Shown here in pieces: positions 45,126 through 54,382 of a stretch of DNA of 64,000 nt. The notes under the pieces are model-generated. The model did not search any database and had not been told where the DNA came from. It saw only the letters and a list, made by a program, of their open reading frames with translations. Numbering within the stretch: position 1 is the first letter of the stretch; each line of letters begins with the position of its first letter. The DNA lies in contig NZ_CP016616.1 of assembly GCF_002741015.1 (NCBI RefSeq), positions 1,285,501-1,349,500 on the forward strand, in the 5' to 3' direction. This DNA comes from Microvirga ossetica. GTDB taxonomy: Bacteria > Pseudomonadota > Alphaproteobacteria > Rhizobiales > Beijerinckiaceae. Made by a program: the position numbers and the translations under genes.

Positions 45126-46883
45126 ATGGCAACTGCAAGAGCGGAGCGGCGGCTGGCCGCGATCCTGGCCGCTGACGTCGTCGGCTATTCCCGCCTCGTC
45201 GAACATGACGAGGCTGGGACGTTGTCGGCCCTGAAGGGTCTGCGCCGGGAGGTAATCGATCCGCTGCTGGCCGAGCATCAGGGCCGTATTGTCAAGCTGA
45301 TGGGCGACGGTGCGCTCGTGGAGTTCGGCTCGGTCGTCGATGCCGTCGCGTGCGCGGTCGCCATCCAGAAGGGCGTTGCCGAGAACCAAGCCGATATCCC
45401 AGCGGAGCGACGCATCATCTTCCGAATCGGCGTCAATCTCGGTGATGTGATCCACGAGGTCGATGGGGATCTCTACGGCGATGGCGTCAACATCGCGGCC
45501 CGCCTCCAGACCCTGGCGGATCCAGGCGGCATTTGCATTTCCGGCACGGCGTACGATCACCTCCAGGGCAAGCTCGACTGCGACTACGAGTACCTCGGCG
45601 AACGCGCGCTCAAGAACATGGCGCGGCCGGTGCGACTGTACCGCGCCCTTCTGGAAGGGACGACCGCACGAACGGCATCGCCCAGGCCCGCACTTCCGGA
45701 CCGACCATCCATTGCCGTGCTGCCGTTCAACGCCATGAGCGCCGACCCGGAGCAGGACTTCTTCAGCGATGGGCTCACCGAGGACATCACCACCGCGCTA
45801 TCCAAGCTCAAGGGCTTCTTCGTGATCGCCCGCAACACGATGTTCACCTACAAGGGAAAGCCCGTGGATGTGCGCGCCATCGGGCGCGAACTCGGGATCC
45901 GCTATGTCCTCGAGGGGAGTGTCCGCAAGTCCGGCAACCGCGTGAGGGTGACCGCGCAGCTCATCGATACGGCCTCCGAAGCCCATCTCTGGGCCGAGAG
46001 GTACGACGGCGACCTCGGCGACATCTTCGTCATTCAGGACGAAATCACCGCAAGCGTCGTCGGCCGCATCGGGCCGGAACTCCTCGCGGCAGAGCATGCC
46101 CGCGAAAGCCGCAAGCCGCATCATGGCCTCGATGCCTGGGAATGTGTCGTGCGGGCGGTGTTCCTGTGTTCCCAGTTGTCTGAGGAGAGCAGCCGGAAGA
46201 TGCTCCCCCTGCTCGATCGGGCAATCGGACTGGCTCCCGATTATGCCCAGGCGCTCGCCATGAAAGGTTGGATTACGATGTGGCGCGCGTTCCAGGGGTG
46301 GGAGGACATGGGATACGCCCTGGCCCTTGCCAGGGATATCGTCCAACAAGCGATTGCCGCGGACGATAAGGAACCGTGGGCTTACCTTGCGCAGGCGATG
46401 ATAGCCTTTGCGAGGCGTGACAATGTCCTGGCGATGGCCGCGGTCAGCCAGGCTGTCGCGATCAACCCCAACTCCGCATTTGCACACGGCCAGTTGGGAC
46501 TTGCGCATGCCAACGGGGGACGCGCGGCGGACGCCATTCCTTGCATCGACTACGCCCTCAGACTGAGCCCGCGCGAGGCTTTTCTCGGCGACTTTCAGTT
46601 CTACTACGCCATGGCTTACTTCCAGGGCGCGAATTACGAGCTTGGATTGAGTTATGCACGGGAGGCGCATCGCTTGCGGTCCGGCCACGCGGTTCCGCTG
46701 GTCATCGGCACGGCCTGTGCCGGACTTCTGGACAACCAGAGGGCTGCCACGGACTTGCTCGGACGGCTCAAGTCGCTAGTCCCTGACATCTCACGGGACG
46801 CGGTCGGAGCAACATCTTCTTTCGTCCGCGCCGAGGATCGGGCGCGCCTGATCGAGGGACTTGCCCGTGCCGGCCTGAATTGA
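45126..46883 (+). CDS. Class III adenylate/guanylate cyclase with TolB-like and TPR-like regions
   Basis: A 585-residue soluble protein. The N-terminal cyclase domain (about 1-180) has AAILAADVVGYSRLV (metal Asp), VKLMGDGALVEF (second metal Asp) and GDGVNIAARLQ (Asn/Arg of the active site). It is followed by a TolB/FlgO-like domain (about 205-340, SIAVLPFNAMSADPEQDFFSDGLTEDI) and a helical TPR-type C-terminus (about 360-560). This layout is common in Rhizobiales; the C-terminal part probably senses partners. The ATG at 45126 has GGGAGAG upstream. The standard cyclase residues are present, so it should make cAMP. Confidence 0.92.
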   Translation: MATARAERRLAAILAADVVGYSRLVEHDEAGTLSALKGLRREVIDPLLAEHQGRIVKLMGDGALVEFGSVVDAVACAVAIQKGVAENQADIPAERRIIFRIGVNLGDVIHEVDGDLYGDGVNIAARLQTLADPGGICISGTAYDHLQGKLDCDYEYLGERALKNMARPVRLYRALLEGTTARTASPRPALPDRPSIAVLPFNAMSADPEQDFFSDGLTEDITTALSKLKGFFVIARNTMFTYKGKPVDVRAIGRELGIRYVLEGSVRKSGNRVRVTAQLIDTASEAHLWAERYDGDLGDIFVIQDEITASVVGRIGPELLAAEHARESRKPHHGLDAWECVVRAVFLCSQLSEESSRKMLPLLDRAIGLAPDYAQALAMKGWITMWRAFQGWEDMGYALALARDIVQQAIAADDKEPWAYLAQAMIAFARRDNVLAMAAVSQAVAINPNSAFAHGQLGLAHANGGRAADAIPCIDYALRLSPREAFLGDFQFYYAMAYFQGANYELGLSYAREAHRLRSGHAVPLVIGTACAGLLDNQRAATDLLGRLKSLVPDISRDAVGATSSFVRAEDRARLIEGLARAGLN

Positions 46884-47120
46884 CGGGTTGGATCGACCTC
46901 GAGAACCGATCGCTTACCGGTGAGGAGCGTTCCTGGCAGCCGGTCGCGACGACTTTCGGAATTGTGCTGCGTGGGAGCCCATCTCGCATCCGCCGCGAGG
47001 AAGGCCAGGGTCGGGACGTCCTGAAATGGCGCCGCCCATCAACGAAAACTTCATGAAAAAGCCCCACACTCGCCAGACCACGCATCACTCGACCGGCGCT
47101 CGATTCGAGACCAGGACGGC

Positions 47121-47642
47121 ATGATCCCGCAAGACCAGTTGGCCCAATTGCCCGTCGAAGTGGTTTCCACGTCCTTCGACCTCTTGCAGATCGCGCTTGG
47201 CATCGCGATCCTTATCGTCGTGGTCTTCATCCACGGTGCCGGCATTCGGCGGATTTCACGCTACTTCTCCGAACGATGGGTGCATGTGACGACGGAGACG
47301 CCCCATTGGCGTGTCAACTTCCTGTTCGGCAGCGTGATCGCTCAACTCGTCATCGTTCACCTGATCGAGGTGATGGTCTGGGCGTTGCCGATTTACTGGC
47401 TCAATCTCATTCCGGGGATCTCAGCCGCAGCCTTTTTTGCGGCCGAGACCTATACGACTCTTGGTGAGGGTACCGTCCGGCTGCCCCTGAGCTGGCGGCA
47501 ATTGGGGCCCATCATCGCCGTCTCGGGGCTCTTCACCTTCGGTTGGACGTCGAGCGTGCTCGTCTACATCATGACTCAGTTCGGAACACTCGACACCCAC
47601 CACGCCGAGCGAAAGAAAGCCGCCCAGGCCGACCGAGCCTGA
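47121..47642 (+). CDS. Ion-channel-like membrane protein
   Basis: A 173-residue membrane protein. Three helices are seen: about 20-43 (LLQIALGIAILIVVVFIHGAG), 68-95 (NFLFGSVIAQLVIVHLIEVMVWALPIYW) and 130-155. A pore-loop-like segment, AAETYTTLGEGTVRLPLSWR, sits before the last helix and recalls the K+ channel TVGYG filter, though it is not identical. I think it is related to the two-pore/ion channel family, with an unknown ion. No ribosome-binding site stands out. Confidence 0.6.
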   Translation: MIPQDQLAQLPVEVVSTSFDLLQIALGIAILIVVVFIHGAGIRRISRYFSERWVHVTTETPHWRVNFLFGSVIAQLVIVHLIEVMVWALPIYWLNLIPGISAAAFFAAETYTTLGEGTVRLPLSWRQLGPIIAVSGLFTFGWTSSVLVYIMTQFGTLDTHHAERKKAAQADRA

Positions 47643-47753
47643 CGATCGATCATCACGATGAGATGCGCGCCACCGGTCGGCCGGAGGACGTGACCTGACC
47701 TGTCGTTTGCGCTGCCCGCACCGGCAGCGCAAACGACCTGGCTAACGCCGCTG

Positions 47754-48452
47754 CTATGCCGGCAGGACGACCACCTTCGTCTTGACCGGCGTCCGTGAGT
47801 ACAGGTGCATCATGTCCTGCGTGAGCAGGCCGACGCAGCCGCTCGTGATGCCGTTGCCGATCGAATCGGGGTCGAGGCTGGCGTAGATCGTGTAGAGCGT
47901 GTAGGCGCCGTTCTGATAGAGATGAAGCGTGCGCGCCCCGAGCGGATTGTCGAGGCCGCCCGGCATGCCGCGGGCCCATTTGGCCGCCTCGGGCTGGCGC
48001 TTGATCATCTCCCTGGGCGGGGTCCAGGTCGCCCATTCGCTCTTGCGCCCGACATAAGCGTCACCGCTCCACCGGAACCCGTCGCGGCCGACATTGGCAC
48101 CGTAGCGGGTGGCGTTTCCGTCGTCCTCGACGCGGTAGACGTAGTAATTGCCGGGGTCGACGATAATCGTGCCTGGCGCCTCTTTGGTGTCGTAGCGAAC
48201 GGTCCGGCGATAATATTTCGGATCGACCTTGCTGACATCGACCGCCGGGATCGGGAATTTCTCCTCGGGTACCGGCCCGTAGACCTTCGCCGCCTCGGCG
48301 AGGCTCATGCCGTCGGATGTCGCGCAGCCGGCCAGCCCGAGCGCGCCGGCACCGACCAGAAACGACCGGCGGCTGAGAAGCCCCGCCCGACCCCTAAGCA
48401 AAGCTGCCTCGTCCATCTCGCCGGCATCGGCATTCCCACGGTCCATGATCAT
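47754..48452 (-). CDS. L,D-transpeptidase (YkuD) lipoprotein, Tat signal
   Basis: A 232-residue cell-wall cross-linking enzyme. The N-terminus has a twin-arginine signal and lipobox: SRRSFLVGAGALGLAGC (Cys about 43). The YkuD domain (about 105-230) has the His in RTLHLYQNG and the catalytic C206 in GNGITSGCVGLLTQD. In most relatives the residue two after the Cys is Arg or Asn (SGCIR, HGCIN); here it is Gly208, which is unusual. It would form 3-3 peptidoglycan links or attach proteins. The ATG at 48452 has AAGGGAAA upstream. Confidence 0.87.
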   Translation of the reverse strand: MIMDRGNADAGEMDEAALLRGRAGLLSRRSFLVGAGALGLAGCATSDGMSLAEAAKVYGPVPEEKFPIPAVDVSKVDPKYYRRTVRYDTKEAPGTIIVDPGNYYVYRVEDDGNATRYGANVGRDGFRWSGDAYVGRKSEWATWTPPREMIKRQPEAAKWARGMPGGLDNPLGARTLHLYQNGAYTLYTIYASLDPDSIGNGITSGCVGLLTQDMMHLYSRTPVKTKVVVLPA

Positions 48453-48680
48453 GGCAGTTTCCCTTGTCCTGCTGCCCGACGAGACAATGCTCCGGCAACC
48501 ACCCACTTAAACGTCTTGTTGAGCTCAAGATTGCCGTCACACGGCTCGATTGGCAAGCCCGGGCCTTCGCTCGGCAGGGCTCGCCATGCGCCTCGTATAC
48601 GCGCGGACCGGATTTCCGTCTTCCTCTCCTGCCGCCTTGGGCGCATCCTGACTGGGGGTGGGGTTCGAGGGAGATGACCG

Positions 48681-49091
48681 ATGCCCGGCAAGTTCATACT
48701 CAAGGATGACGTCAGGCGGGAGGAGCTGGGCATCATGCGGCTCGGCTGGCTGAGCCATCCAGCCTCGACCGGCGCCGGCAGGTTCACCGTGCTCGAAGGC
48801 ACCTTCTTCCCCGGCAAGGGACACGGCTTCCACTATCATGCCGATCAGGAAGAACTCATCTACGTGGTCTCCGGCACCGTCGAGCACTGGATCGAGCGGG
48901 AAAAGCGCATTCTCGGCCCGGGCGACAGCGTCTTCATGCCTCCTGGAATCGTGCATGCGACCTTCAATGTTGGAGCCGAGGACGCCAAGGTCGTTGCCAT
49001 TCTCGGACCCTGTGTCGGCGACGTGGGAGTGGAGCAGGTCGATATGTCCGGCGAGGCGCCTTGGAATGAGCTGAGGGCCGGCACAGCCTGA
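48681..49091 (+). CDS. Cupin-domain protein
   Basis: A 136-residue single-domain cupin. Motif 1 has GHGFHYHADQEELIYVVSGT (two His, Gln and Glu as metal ligands) and motif 2 is PGDSVFMPPGIVHATFN (His). It could bind metal and act as a small dioxygenase, isomerase or sensor; function cannot be assigned. GAGGGAG precedes the ATG. It is divergent from the L,D-transpeptidase gene. Confidence 0.88.
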   Translation: MPGKFILKDDVRREELGIMRLGWLSHPASTGAGRFTVLEGTFFPGKGHGFHYHADQEELIYVVSGTVEHWIEREKRILGPGDSVFMPPGIVHATFNVGAEDAKVVAILGPCVGDVGVEQVDMSGEAPWNELRAGTA

Positions 49092-49393
49092 GAGCAAGCT
49101 GTTGTCGGCGCGCGCTCCCGTTTGTCGGTCGCGTTCACAAGCGCTCGGCGGTGTCACGGACCGGGTAGCCGTTCCTGAACGCGAAATCGCCCGAGCGCGT
49201 TTTCAACGTGCGGTGCTCAGCCAACCGTGGGCATCACCTTGCCCGCTGGAGGCGAGTCCCAGGTTCCGAGGATAGACCATCATCGGACCTTCGCAGACCT
49301 CCATTCGCGACCGCCGAGGATGGCTTGGCCATTGCAGTTGCCTCGATCACCTCGGTCTGTCACGTTGGCGAGGCTGAATAAAGGCTCTCATGA
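49092..49393. other. Intergenic region before interrupted kinase gene
   Basis: 302 bases with no supported gene. It probably holds the promoter of the interrupted histidine kinase / kaiC-like operon that follows. I see no clear sigma-70 or EcfG-type pair. Confidence 0.5.
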
Positions 49394-49585
49394 GTGTCAA
49401 ACCAGAACGGCAGGACGCCTGACGCCGCATGGACGTCTGCGGAGGATCAGCCGGGACAGGCAGCGCTTCCTGACGGAAAGGGGTCTCTGTCAGAAGACCC
49501 ACCCGAGGTTCGCTCCCTGCGCCGCCAGCTTTTGGAACTGGCCACGACAAACGCCAAGCTTTCGCACGAGAACACGAGCCTTAGC
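49394..49585 (+). pseudogene. 5' part of histidine kinase interrupted by IS1380 element
   Basis: 64 codons from GTG 49394, ending at the first copy of the target duplication. The product has a hydrophilic head and a coiled coil (EVRSLRRQLLELATTNAKLSHEN) that should run into the kinase domain. Beyond 49585 the frame enters the insertion sequence and stops at 49621. Joining codon 64 to 51219 restores one open frame of 313 residues, with the junction reading HENTSLSEAIMARD. Confidence 0.88.
49581..49585. repeat. IS target-site duplication, left (TTAGC)
   Basis: TTAGC lies just outside the left end of the IS1380-family element (CCATCG...). The same five bases lie just outside the right end (51214-51218). 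Confidence 0.88.
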
Positions 49586-51213
49586 CCATCGTATTCACCA
49601 GAGTTTGTCGGGATGACGTGATCTGCAGCCCCGGCGTGCGGATCCGCTGCGTTTCTTCCACCGCGGCGAGGTCTGGAACGTTGGGAACGCGTTTGCAGGA
49701 TCGGGTGGGATGATCGGGGCGATGGCGGCCCCGTCTCTCAGGGCGAGGCTGCTCTCGGGCTGGGCAGGAGAGTCGCCGCTATGGCGCGGAAGAGGTCGGC
49801 TTCGGGACAGCAGGACGCGTAGGCCAAGCGGATGCGGCTCGCCGTTTCCTGCACCCGCACGGCGATCTTGAGCAGGCGAAGGCGCAGCGTCGCGAACTCG
49901 GCCCGGGCGAGATCGCAGACAGCCGGGATCGCCTCCCGCACGGACAGCATCAGCCAGTAGGCGGCCGTGTGCAGCACGAGACGAACCTGATTGGCCACGG
50001 CGCGCCGGCATGAGGTCCGGTCAGAGGCAAGTTGCGCCTTGTGGAACTTGATCCAATTCTCCGCCTGGCCGCGGGCGCAGTACAGGCTCTCGTAGACGAC
50101 GCGTGGGCTGGTCCCGCTCAGGTTGGTGACCACAAAGCGGATGTCGAGCCCGAGGCGGGTCGCCTCGATGCGGGCGACCACCCTGCGCTCGCACGACCAA
50201 CTCCTGGCCCGGTGCGTCGTCTCGGCAAAGCCGCGCACCACCTCGCGATCCTCGATCGCCCGTTGAGTGCGCACCGCATCAGCGGTGCCCTGCACCTTGC
50301 TTGTGAGCGGCCGGCTACCGGCCAGTCCGAACAGATAGCTGAGGCCGTGCTGCTCGCAGAAGTCCATGGCTTCGGGACGGGCATAGTGGCTGTCACCCCG
50401 GATCGTGATGCGCGTGAGAGGCCAACGCGTGCGGATGCGGCGCACGAGGCGTCGCAGATGCGCCCGCACTTCAACACCCGAGGGCGTCTTGCCCGGCCGC
50501 AGCACGACGGCAACCGGTCGGCCGGTGGCGCTGTCGTAGACATGGATCGGCAGAAAGCAGCGTTCGTCATAATGGGCGTTGAACAAGGACAGTTGCTGGT
50601 GCCCATGCACCACATCGCAGGTGTCGTCGATGTCCAGCACCACGCCGTCGGGCGGAGTGGCATAGCTGTCCATCCACTGCTCGATCAGGGCATAGGTCAA
50701 CCGGATCGCATCGCGGATCGTAGGCGCATTCTCCAGACGCGAGAGGGTCGGCTGCGAGGCGAGGTCAGCCCCGGTTTCCGGCAAGTGCCCGCAGGCGAGC
50801 TTGAACGCCGGATCAGCGCGCAGCGGGCCGAAGTCGTTGCAATCCTCATAGCCGCACGCGATGGCGAAGATGCGGGCGCGGATCATATCTGTGATCGCGT
50901 GCGTCACGCGGGTCGGGTCGCGCCGATCCGGGATGATGCGCGCCAGCCGCGCGGCAATCCCCAGCCGGCGCTCGGCTTGGGCCAGGAGCATGACACCGCC
51001 GTCGGACGACAAGCGCCCGCCATCGAAAGCGGCGGTGATCTTCTTGCGGCCCACGGCTGGAAACGGGAACGTTGCGGTTGTATCGTCCGGCATGGCGGGT
51101 GTGGCAGCCTCGAACGGAGAGCAGGATCGGCTTCAGCAACCAAATCCTACGCTGCTTCAAGTGCTTAAGCTACATCCGCCAGCCCTCATCACTCTTCCGA
51201 TGCATAAGAACGG
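49586..51213. mobile_element. IS1380-family insertion sequence, 1,628 bp, inside histidine kinase gene
   Basis: The element starts CCATCG and ends AACGG, and is flanked by a 5-bp duplication TTAGC. IS1380 elements have this size, end in CC and make 4-5 bp duplications. The terminal inverted repeats are imperfect: the inner parts AGAGT...GGG.TG.CG match best, near 49599-49617 and 51177-51195. It carries one full-length transposase gene on the minus strand. It interrupts a histidine kinase gene exactly at a codon boundary. The element looks intact, so insertion may be recent. Confidence 0.88.
49738..51093 (-). CDS. IS1380-family transposase
   Basis: A 451-residue DDE transposase. The N-terminus FPAVGRKKITAAFDGGRLSSDGGVMLLAQAERRLG is the family signature. 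Catalytic residues: Asp in VVLDIDDTCDVVHG, Asp in ITIRGDSHYARPEAMDFC, and Glu in YCARGQAENWIKFHK. Length and frame are intact, so it should be active. Its promoter and start lie just inside the right end of the element. Confidence 0.95.
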   Translation of the reverse strand: MPDDTTATFPFPAVGRKKITAAFDGGRLSSDGGVMLLAQAERRLGIAARLARIIPDRRDPTRVTHAITDMIRARIFAIACGYEDCNDFGPLRADPAFKLACGHLPETGADLASQPTLSRLENAPTIRDAIRLTYALIEQWMDSYATPPDGVVLDIDDTCDVVHGHQQLSLFNAHYDERCFLPIHVYDSATGRPVAVVLRPGKTPSGVEVRAHLRRLVRRIRTRWPLTRITIRGDSHYARPEAMDFCEQHGLSYLFGLAGSRPLTSKVQGTADAVRTQRAIEDREVVRGFAETTHRARSWSCERRVVARIEATRLGLDIRFVVTNLSGTSPRVVYESLYCARGQAENWIKFHKAQLASDRTSCRRAVANQVRLVLHTAAYWLMLSVREAIPAVCDLARAEFATLRLRLLKIAVRVQETASRIRLAYASCCPEADLFRAIAATLLPSPRAASP

Positions 51214-51218
51214 TTAGC
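51214..51218. repeat. IS target-site duplication, right (TTAGC)
   Basis: Second copy of TTAGC, directly after the ...AACGG end of the IS1380-family element. Confidence 0.88.
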
Positions 51219-51968
51219 GAGGCGATCATGGCCCGCGATGCGTTCCTGGCCGTTGCGGCTCACGAGTTACGCAATCCGATGACCCCGATCCGCGGCCGCG
51301 TTCAACTTCTGCGGCGCATGCTGCAGCGGAGCGGCGACGACAAGGATGCGCTCGTCGTCAAGATGGACAAAGGCTTGCAGCGGGTCGAGGGGCTGATCGA
51401 GCAATACATCAAGCGCGCGACGACCCTGCTGGAAGTCTCCCGCGCCACGAAGGGGCAGCTTCATCTGGATCTCGTTGCCGTCGACCTGTGCGCTCTCGTC
51501 CAGGAGGTCGCGCAAGGCCTGGCGCCGATTGCCGATCATGCCGGATCCATCCTTGAGGTCCGTGTCCCTTCCGGTGCCGTCACATGCCACGGAGATCGCC
51601 TCGCGGTCGAGCAGGTGGTCGATAACCTGCTCTCGAATGCCATCAAGTACGGTGCTGGCCAGCCAATCGTGGTGAGCGTGGCTGAGGCCCCTGACCTGCC
51701 CAATGCCAGCCTCATTCAAATCAAGGATCATGGGGTCGGGATCTCGGCTGAGGATCAGGCCAGGATTTTTGCACGTTTCGAGCGGGCCGTTCGCCCGGGA
51801 GAGCACCACGGCGGCTTTGGAGTCGGCTTGTGGGTCGTCAGTCAACTGGTGCAGGCCATGAACGGGACCATCGATGTGGCCAGCATCCCCGGCCAAGGCT
51901 CCACCTTCACCGTGTGCTTGCCCCGGCACGACCAAACTGTACAGGAATCATGGTGCCGTCACCCTTAG
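51219..51968 (+). pseudogene. 3' part of interrupted histidine kinase (HisKA + HATPase)
   Basis: Encodes the kinase core: H-box FLAVAAHELRNPMTPIRGRVQLL, N-box VVDNLLSNAIKYG, and GVGISAEDQARIFARFER and GGFGVGLWVVSQLVQAMNG (G-boxes). An ATG at 51230 (MARDAFLAVAAHELR) could still allow production of the core without its N-terminus if transcription starts within the element. It overlaps the start of the kaiC-like gene by 19 nt. In the original gene this kinase likely worked with the kaiC-like protein and the single-domain response regulator. Confidence 0.88.
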
Positions 51969-53468
51969 AGACCATCCCTGCACCCCTGGAGCGGGTGACG
52001 AGTGGCGTGCCTGGCCTCGATACGATCTTGCGCGGCGGGTTCATGCGCGGCGGAATCTACATCTTCCAGGGTGCGCCAGGCGCGGGGAAGACCATCCTCA
52101 GCAACCAGATCTGCTTTCATCATGTCCGCGACGATGGCGGATGTGCCTTGTTCGTGACGCTCCTGGCCGAGAACCACGCCCGCATGATCCAGCATCTGCG
52201 GGGCCTGTCGTTCTTCGATCAGGATCTGGTCGCAGATAAGGTGACGTATCTCAGTGCCTTCCGCGAGATGCGGGACGACGGGCTGAAAGCGCTGACGAAC
52301 CTCATCCGCCGGGAAGTCCAGAGGCGGCACTGTTCGATGCTGGTGATCGATGGCCTCGTTTCGGCGCGGGCCACGGCGGAAACCGACCTGGCCTTCAAGG
52401 AGTTCATTCATGACTTGCAGGAGATTGCGCTCGCCACCGACTGCACGACGTTCCTGACGACGAACCTGCCGCAGCAGGCTGACGACGCCTCTCCCGAACA
52501 CACCATGGTGGACGGACTGATCGAACTCAATGACCGCACCTACGGCTGGCGCGCCGAGAGCGACCTCCAGATCCGGAAGTTCCGCGGCAGCGGCTTCCTG
52601 CGCGGCCGCCACGCCTACAAGATCACCGACGAGGGCTTCGTCGCCCATCCCCGGATCGAGGCGCTTCTGGCGCATCCCTCGCAGGAGGATCAGGGCAGCG
52701 TCGCGCGAACGTCAAGCGGTGTGACCGGGCTCGATCGGATGCTGAACGGGGGACTGCCCGGCGCCTCGACCACCATGATCATGGGCCCCTCCGGGGCGGG
52801 CAAGACCACTGTGAGTCTTCATTTTCTGGCGCGGTCCACCGAGGCTGAGCCAGGCCTGATGTTCGGCTTCTACGAGACGCCGACGCGCCTGATGGCCAAG
52901 GTCGACGACATCTGCAAGCCCCTTGCGGGCACTCGTCGATAACGGCACCGTGGAGGTGCTGTGGCAGCCCCCGACCGACGATATGCTAGATGCCTATGGC
53001 GAACGCCTCCTCGAGGCGATTCATCGGCGCAAGGTCAAACGTCTTGTCATTGACGGGTTGACCAGCTTCCACAAGGCCGCCGTCGAGCCCTCGCGCCTGG
53101 ACCACTTCTTCACCGCGCTGGCCAACGAATTGCGGGTGCTGGGTGTCACGACACTGTACACGCTCGAAGTGCCCGACATTCTGGGTCCTGCGATCCGCAT
53201 TCCGATCAATGACATTTCCAGCCTGGCCGAAAACCTGATCCTGTTCCGGTTCATCGAATTGCGGGCGAAGCTCTATCGCCTGGTGTCGATCCTGAAGGTC
53301 CGTGACAGTGGCTTCGATCCCTCCCTCCATGAGTTCACCATCGGTCCGGACGGGATTGTCGTGCACGCCACGGAGCAGAGCGCGGAAGCGATCATGTCAG
53401 ACTTTGCGCCGCCCCCGGAAACAGCTGCGTCATCGACGCCAAGGGCCCCGAAGGGGCGCAGGAGCTAG
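51950..53468 (+). pseudogene. KaiC-like ATPase gene with a frameshift near 52920
   Basis: A two-domain RecA/KaiC-like ATPase of about 505 residues, split by a frame change. Frame 1 (from ATG 51950) encodes domain CI with Walker A GAPGAGKTILSN and Walker B SMLVIDGLVSA, then CII Walker A GPSGAGKTTVSLHFL, and stops at 52942. A second frame resumes at about 52923 (LRALVDNGTVEVLWQPPTDD) and carries the CII Walker B KRLVIDGLTSFHK and the C-terminus. Removing one C from the CCCC run at 52919-52922 joins them cleanly. It is either a real mutation or a sequencing error at a short homopolymer. Confidence 0.85.
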
Positions 53469-53472
53469 GATC

Positions 53473-53859
53473 GTGGCCGTCGTCCTCGTAGTCGATGACG
53501 AAGTCGGGATTGCGACCCTGCTGGAGGATGTGCTCCAGGATGAGGGCCATCGCGTGCTGACGGCCTCGAACGGGCGCCAGGCGCTGGACCGGATCGCGAC
53601 CGAAAGGCCCGACCTGATCCTTTCCGATTTCATGATGCCGGTCATGGATGGCGCCGCGCTGGTATCCGCCCTTTCGGCAAGTCCGGATCTGACCGACATC
53701 CCGGTCATACTGATGAGCTCTTTGCCTGAAGCGGCTATTGCCGAGCGCTGCAACGGGCATGCTGCCTTTCTGCGCAAGCCGTTCAATATCTTCGATGTGG
53801 TCGAGACGGTCGCAAAGCTGATACCCGATGCCGGTGGTCCGGCGGACCCGGAACAATGA
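53473..53859 (+). CDS. Single-domain response regulator
   Basis: A 128-residue receiver. Acidic pair DD in VLVVDDEVGIATLL, phosphoacceptor Asp in LILSDFMMPVMDGAAL, Thr/Ser in VILMSSLPE and Lys in FLRKPFNIFDVVE. No output domain, so it probably works by protein contacts with the kinase or the KaiC-like ATPase. The GTG start lies 5 nt after the kaiC-like stop. Third gene of the damaged module, itself intact. Confidence 0.92.
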   Translation: MAVVLVVDDEVGIATLLEDVLQDEGHRVLTASNGRQALDRIATERPDLILSDFMMPVMDGAALVSALSASPDLTDIPVILMSSLPEAAIAERCNGHAAFLRKPFNIFDVVETVAKLIPDAGGPADPEQ

Positions 53860-54382
53860 CCCGGAGCTGAAGGGTCGCTAACCCTTCGACTGGTGTTGCG
53901 TTAGAGCTTTGAGCCTCAAGGCAATGCGAGAGGCGAGGTCAACTGCAGTCTTGAGAATCCGCCTATTACGCCACGCTCACAAGGAAACCGTGGCCGGAGG
54001 CCGGTTTCGAATTCCCTACCGGTGTGATGCGAAATTGCGGCGCTGGCTTTCGCGCGTGCCTGTGACGGCGCCAAAGCTCTTAAAAAAAGGGCCGCGCCCG
54101 ATCTTATGACCATGTTCGCGACCCTTGAACCCGTATTTGCCCCTACGGTGACGCCTGCATATCTACCTCGGGCGAGTTATACAATAGGTACAAACCTCTA
54201 CCTTCGGCCGTCATTGCCAAAATGCCGCACTCTGCAAAGGTCTAATAACAAAGACATGGCAAGTTTTATGTGAGCAGGTGGCCCTCATCGGATTTGTTTT
54301 ATTTGCCCCTACGGATCCGTAAACTCAAAGCGCCGTCTTCGGACAGGCGCTTTTTCTTTGTATTCGGAATGTCGGAAGCTTG
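53860..54382. other. 523-bp AT-rich intergenic region with a strong terminator
   Basis: No protein gene is supported. The stretch 54120-54320 is clearly richer in A and T than its surroundings. A 14-bp direct repeat ATTTGCCCCTACGG occurs at 54135-54148 and 54301-54314. The region ends in a strong plus-strand terminator (54327-54358). A small RNA could lie between, but I see no clear promoter. Confidence 0.5.
54327..54358 (+). terminator. Strong UUCG-loop terminator (plus strand)
   Basis: AAAGCGCC-GTC-TTCG-GAC-A-GGCGCTTT then TTCTTT: an 11-bp stem with one bulge and a stable UUCG tetraloop. It faces the plus strand, 468 nt after the response regulator gene. It may stop that transcript, or an unrecognised RNA in between. 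Confidence 0.8.

Noticed and set aside
53990..54040. tRNA-like T-arm (GGTTTCGAATTCC) near 54003
   Set aside because: No matching acceptor or anticodon stems could be built on either strand.
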